From contig NC_088296.1 in NCBI RefSeq assembly GCF_032854445.1, positions 3,001,246-3,065,245 of the forward strand: a DNA stretch of 64,000 bases, given 5' to 3'. Below are positions 60,301 through 64,000 of the stretch, in pieces. The DNA is from Liolophura sinensis. Its lineage: Eukaryota > Mollusca > Polyplacophora > Chitonida > Chitonidae. Numbering within the stretch: position 1 is the stretch's first letter; every line of letters starts with the position of its first letter. The notes under the pieces were generated by a model, which was not told where the DNA came from, ran no database searches, and was given only the letters and a program-made list of their open reading frames with translations. The position numbers and the translations under genes were made by a program.

Positions 60301-63300
60301 AATGCCATTTCACTTTATTCTAGAATGTTATCTAATTTTATCCTAGAATATCACTCTATTCTAGAATGCCATCACACATTATTCTAGAATGTTAACTTAC
60401 TTTATCCTAGAATATCACTCTATTCTACAATGCCATTTCACTTTATTCTAGAATGTTATCTAACTTTATCCTAGAATATCACTCTATTCTAGAATGCCAT
60501 CACACATTATTCTAGAATGTTAACTTACTTTATCCTAGAATATCACTCTATTCTACAATGCCATTTCACTTTATTCTAGAATGTTATCTGACTTTATCCT
60601 AGAATATCACTCTATTCTAGAATGCCATCACACATTATTCTAGAATGCCATCACACATTATTCTAGAATGTTAACTTACTTTATCCTAGAATATCACTCT
60701 ATTCTAGAATGCCATCACACATTATTCTAGAATGTTATCTAACTTTATCCTAGAATATCACTCTATTCTACAATGCCATTTCACTTTATTCTAGAATGTT
60801 AACTTACTTTATCCTAGAATATCACTCTATTCTAGAATGCCATCACACATTATTCTAGAATGTTAACTTACTTAATCCTAGAATATCACTCTATTCTACA
60901 ATGCCATCACACATTATTCTAGAATGTTAACTTACTTTATCCTAGAATATCACTCTATTCTAGAATGCCATCACACTTTATTCTAGAATGTTATCTAATT
61001 TTATCCTAGAATATCACTCTATTCTACAATGCCATCACACATTATTCTAGAATGTTAACTTACTTAATCCTAGAATATCACTCTATTCTAGAATGCCATC
61101 ACACATTATTCTAGAATGTTAACTTACTTTATTCTAGAATATCACTCTATTCTACAATGCCATCACACATTATTTTAGAATGCCATCGGACTTCATCCCA
61201 GGACGCCATCTGACTTTATCCCCTAGGATGCCATCTGACTTTATCTTTGAATGCCATCTGACCTTACTGTACAATGTCATCTGACTTTATCCTAGACTGC
61301 CATCTGACTTTATCCTAGGTGCCACATCACTTTATTCTACAATGTCATTACACCTTACTCTACAATGCAATCTGACTTTATCCAAGAATGCTAACTGAGG
61401 TAAACTGACAAGAGGTCGTATTTCACAGGACACATGTGACCATTTCCCAGCTATTACACTGTCACCACTGCTCTGGTTTGCTAGTATCCATGCTGTATGC
61501 CTTAATTATATTGCATTCCTGCATAAACCAGGATTCTGCTGCTGTGGGTTTTTTTCTCCATCCTGTATATCTTAATTATATCTCACTTCATTCTGAATGT
61601 CATGTCAGTTTATTCTAGAATGCCATCTCTTTTTATTTCAGAATGCTACCGTGTTAGAATGTCCATATGCTTTAATATCTGGAAAATCTACCAAAACCCT
61701 GTAACACAAATTATGTCTCTTCAAATAAGGAATGCTATCATGCTTTAATCTGTACAACCTTGGAACTCTAATACATACTTTAATCTGTACAACCTTGGAA
61801 CTCTAACACATACTTTAATCTGTACAACCTTGGAACTCTAACACATACTTTAATCTGTACAACCTTGGAACTCTAACACATACTTTATTCTGGAGAACCA
61901 AGGAACTCTCACACATACGTTATTGTACAGAACACACATTTCTGAATTAAAGACAATATCTAAAAATACAAAACTATACAGATGTGCACATTTCATCTGC
62001 CAAGCATGATAACTGGGTGAATACTGCTCGATGCAACATGCACCCCTTCCCATTAAAAGCCATAGCGTATAGGTATGCCAAGCTTTAAACACATGGATAT
62101 GCAAAGATCTATTTATATCAATGAAATTCACAGTCACAAACTTCATTGTTATTGTAAACCTTTAACATTTTCAAGCACTAGAGCACTTTTATTCACATGA
62201 TTTTAAGCAAACAATTATTATCAAAATGATGCCAGTTCTCTATATCCCACAGTTCTCTCAGAACAATCCCAAATAATAATAATAATAAGTGGTTGAAAAG
62301 GTTGAAGAATTAGGGTATTCTACATGTGAAGCCTTTCACGACTGAAATGCGTCTTACTTGAAACTACTTGTCCACATGGATGAATAATTCTTTGCTTGGA
62401 AATTATGTAACTACTACTGGTAAACTGCTTAAATAAGGAATCTAACGCAAGAGAATTGTGTTGAGTTATGTCCCCTGGTAATACATGGTCACATTCTTAT
62501 ACTGCTTAACTGATGCACATGGGTTAGGAGTTATACAGCAAAATGGTTAGAAAAACTAAACATTTAAATTGTACTCAGAGACAGTTGCTGCATAGATTAA
62601 GTGTGTGCCATAAAAAAAACAATGGGAATAACTACTAGTATATTCATGTGTTATAATGTCTAGGTTTTAATAGGTCAGCCTTGGTGGCATGTTCACATGC
62701 TCACATGTTCACATGTATTCAAGTTGGTAAGTCTGTCAGGTACCTGGCCTTGTCCAGCGGTTTCCAAAGATGGATCTGCTCAGTTTAAAACCTATAAAAT
62801 TTGTTGCTGACATAAACAGCTGTGTAAGTCGTTCTATCTCTCATTCTGTCATCACGTCTCTCTGTTCGTTGGATCATCTGTTTCCAAGTTGATTGGTCTG
62901 TCTAGTTTTTTAATTTTATCTTTTAATATGGGTCGGTAGGTGAACGTTATAACATCCTCCGGTATCTTTTAACATGTCAGACAAAAGTCTAGACAGCACG
63001 CAATGAACTCTTTGCAGAATGTCTTGCAGTTACTGCAAATTCATTCTTGTTTTGAATAGGACATTGAATACCAAATCAAATAAATATGTTGGTAAATTTC
63101 TAACTGAGCATCTAAGCCTACTTTTCATGCAAACTACATGTATATGGGAATTAAACTATATGGCTCATCACTTTTGTGATCTAAGGTAAACCTGTCAGAA
63201 ATGCAAAAGCACCCAGGGTCAGTTGTCCTCTATACTTTGAACTGCTAATTTCTAACTACAATGCATACAAGAACTCCTGTAACTATATCAATGAATAATT

Positions 63301-63635
63301 GATTATGGCTTAACGGCACATTAGTTATATTGCAGCCATATTGTGGTGATCTAACTAACAATAATGGCATGACAGATACAGGTTGTGCAGGTAGCTCAAA
63401 AACTTACAACCTCAGTGTGGATTTCTAAACAAACAATGCCCATATGACTAAAGTTGTTCACCTCAATTCTACAGCACCTTACCCATCTACATGAACCACA
63501 GTCTCAGGGGTTGACACACTTTCTGAAGTGGCGCCATCTGTATCCTGTTCCCCTGACCTATCACAATTAGAGTCTGTCTTCACTGCTGAATGCAGGTCAA
63601 ATGATTCTGATTGGATGATGGATGGAGTCACATGA
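57214..63635 (-). CDS. TJP1: ZO-1/TJP1-type tight-junction scaffold, C-terminal part with ZU5 domain (5' end outside window)
   Basis: Minus-strand exons in transcription order are 63635-63483, 59705-59608, 59386-59276, 58039-57896 and 57320-57214. Joined, they give 203 complete codons and a TGA, with phases 2, 1, 1 and 1 all consistent. The first exon encodes a polar acidic linker. The rest make a complete ZU5 domain with stretches such as TVVATARGVFD, SIVIPEGAI, LYFKVCKDSSILPPLDKDKG, LLSPLVMCGPHGLKFAKPVE and a C-terminal SVSVLVDHF, closely matching the C-terminus of ZO-1. ZO-1 is a MAGUK scaffold (PDZ, SH3, GUK) linking junction membrane proteins to actin; its ZU5 domain binds partners such as MRCK-beta in vertebrates. 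ZO-1 and its Drosophila homologue Polychaetoid have this domain, while vertebrate ZO-2 and ZO-3 lack it. PDZ, SH3 and GUK exons would lie beyond position 64000. Confidence 0.95.
57321..57895 (-). other. Last intron of the ZO-1-like gene
   Basis: 575-bp intron with GTCAGA donor and CAG acceptor; nothing recognisable inside. Confidence 0.9.
57896..58039 (-). CDS. TJP1: ZO-1-like exon (ZU5 domain, core)
   Basis: Minus-strand exon between CCTTTCAG and ACAG|GTCAGA. Its 47 codons include LLSPLVMCGPHGLKFAKPVE and WSFALKSSDS, the most conserved block of the ZO-1 C-terminus. Confidence 0.96.
58040..59275 (-). other. ZO-1-like intron filled with a 49-bp minisatellite
   Basis: 1,236-bp intron; about 900 bp is the minisatellite at 58297-59190, leaving little unique sequence on either side. 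Confidence 0.9.
58297..59190. repeat. 49-bp minisatellite in a ZO-1-like intron, about 18 copies
   Basis: Units of 'cagagctgggaattgttcac' + 'ctgctgttaccaaggctctt' + 'tagaacagt', marks at 58321 and 58370. On the transcribed strand many units read CAG|GTGAAC, donor-like. Confidence 0.95.
59276..59386 (-). CDS. TJP1: ZO-1-like exon (ZU5 domain, middle)
   Basis: Minus-strand exon between CTCTTACAG and AAAG|GTGAGT. Its 36 codons include VSIVIPEGAIQKGVRQELYF and end LPPLDKDK. Phase 1 at both ends. Part of its 3' portion is duplicated in the following intron at 59184-59210. Confidence 0.95.
59387..59607 (-). other. Short intron of the ZO-1-like gene
   Basis: 221-bp GT-AG intron with no repeat seen. 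Confidence 0.9.
59608..59705 (-). CDS. TJP1: ZO-1-like exon (start of ZU5 domain)
   Basis: Minus-strand exon between CTATCCCAG and CAG|GTGAGT. Its 32 codons include TVVATARGVFDHTGGTLESR, the opening strand of the ZO-1 ZU5 domain. Confidence 0.94.
60060..61400. repeat. Compound tandem array rich in TTCTAGAA, in a ZO-1-like intron
   Basis: Short modules of 20-25 bp ('attctagaatgccatcacac', 'tatcctagaatatcactcta', 'attctagaatgttaacttac') alternate in a higher-order pattern of roughly 125 bp. Both ends decay into looser 'gccatctgactttatcc' copies. Confidence 0.93.
61400..61560 (-). repeat. Dispersed repeat family F, copy 3, in a ZO-1-like intron
   Basis: Reverse strand reads 'gggaaatggtcacatg' and 'cctcttgtcagtttacc', as in copy 2. 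Confidence 0.72.
61743..61925. repeat. 35-bp minisatellite, 5 copies
   Basis: Units of 'ctttaatctgtacaaccttg' + 'gaactctaacacata' start at 61743, 61778, 61813 and 61848; a fifth is diverged. Confidence 0.93.
63483..63635 (-). CDS. TJP1: ZO-1-like exon before the ZU5 domain (linker)
   Basis: Bounded by CTGTCTACAG acceptor and a GATGG|GTAAGG donor on the minus strand, open for 50 codons plus one leading and two trailing bases. It encodes a Ser/Thr/Asp/Glu-rich segment ending VVHVDG, which joins in phase 2 to FDDSD. This linker is poorly conserved, so the call rests on open frame, splice sites and phase. Confidence 0.8.
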
Positions 63636-64000
63636 CTGTAGACAGCAAATCATAGATAGAGCACATAGAAAATAAAATGCAGAGAGAACTGAAAACCAAG
63701 CAAGCAAAGACAAAATCAGGCAAATAAAGAGAAGTGTAGCTTTGTTACATGATTTTAATTAGCCTTTGTTAATTAGCAAATCACCTTAAAGCACAACTTG
63801 CAAAAGAGTAGGCCCTATATCTTGCTCAAATTTTTGTTCGGGAAAAAAAAATTCCACATCATAAATCTCTAAATGTACAGAACCAAGATAGCTTTCAATG
63901 ACCGCAATGACTGAATTCGCATGTCAAAATATTGTGAAAAATAGTTGAATATGTTCAACCTTCTGAATCCCTTTGTTTGTGTAAGGATCGAGCAAAGTTC

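Larger units (their letters stand above)
59706..63482 (-). other. Long intron of the ZO-1-like gene
   Basis: 3,777-bp intron. It holds the TTCTAGAA-rich array (60060-61400), a minus-oriented copy of dispersed family F (61400-61560) and a 35-bp repeat (61743-61925). From 61930 to 63482 I see no gene or repeat beyond a short (AAT)n near 62272. Confidence 0.85.

Overview
This is a eukaryotic (animal) nuclear window. It has long AT-rich introns with GT-AG boundaries, dozens of tRNA-like SINE copies, many minisatellites, and two intron-split genes of metazoan families. The commonest SINE, with its 3' end 'gtgaaatattcttgagtacg...' and an (AATA)n tail, is one I associate with lophotrochozoan and especially mollusc genomes. 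A mollusc is my best guess, but the host is inferred, not proven.

Layout. Positions 1-18.9 kb show no supportable host gene. They hold SINEs, at least five dispersed repeat families present in two or more copies, a decayed Tc1/mariner-type transposase (13.2-14.0 kb) and several minisatellites, including a 53-bp array that repeats a perfect CRE palindrome. Positions 18,928-29,626 are one uninterrupted tandem array of about 108 units of 99 bp. It has no open frame and shows higher-order structure. Positions 29.6-39.4 kb are SINE fragments, long (TA)n tracts and a 241-bp MITE flanked by TA.

Gene 1 (+ strand, coding 42,184-46,085) is a complete A20/AN1 zinc-finger protein of the ZFAND5/ZFAND6 family. 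Four coding exons, all joined in phase 1, give 213 residues. A candidate promoter (CRE, AP-1, CCAAT and CLEAR/E-box palindrome within 75 bp) and an untranslated first exon lie near 39.50-39.68 kb. Its last intron ends in a minisatellite whose units each carry a copy of the 3' splice site.

Gene 2 (- strand, 57,214-63,635 and continuing beyond the right edge) is the 3' end of a ZO-1/TJP1-type tight-junction scaffold. Five exons encode the C-terminal linker and the whole ZU5 domain. The two genes converge. The DNA between them and the introns of gene 2 are packed with unrelated minisatellites, one containing about 26 copies of the heat-shock-element-like palindrome TTCTAGAA.

The genes have no evident shared pathway: one is a ubiquitin/proteasome-linked zinc-finger protein, the other a cell-junction scaffold. 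The unusual content is the repeat DNA and where it sits relative to splice sites and promoter-like motifs. Coordinates of dispersed repeats and SINE ends are read by eye and can be off by tens of bases; exon boundaries were checked base by base for phase.
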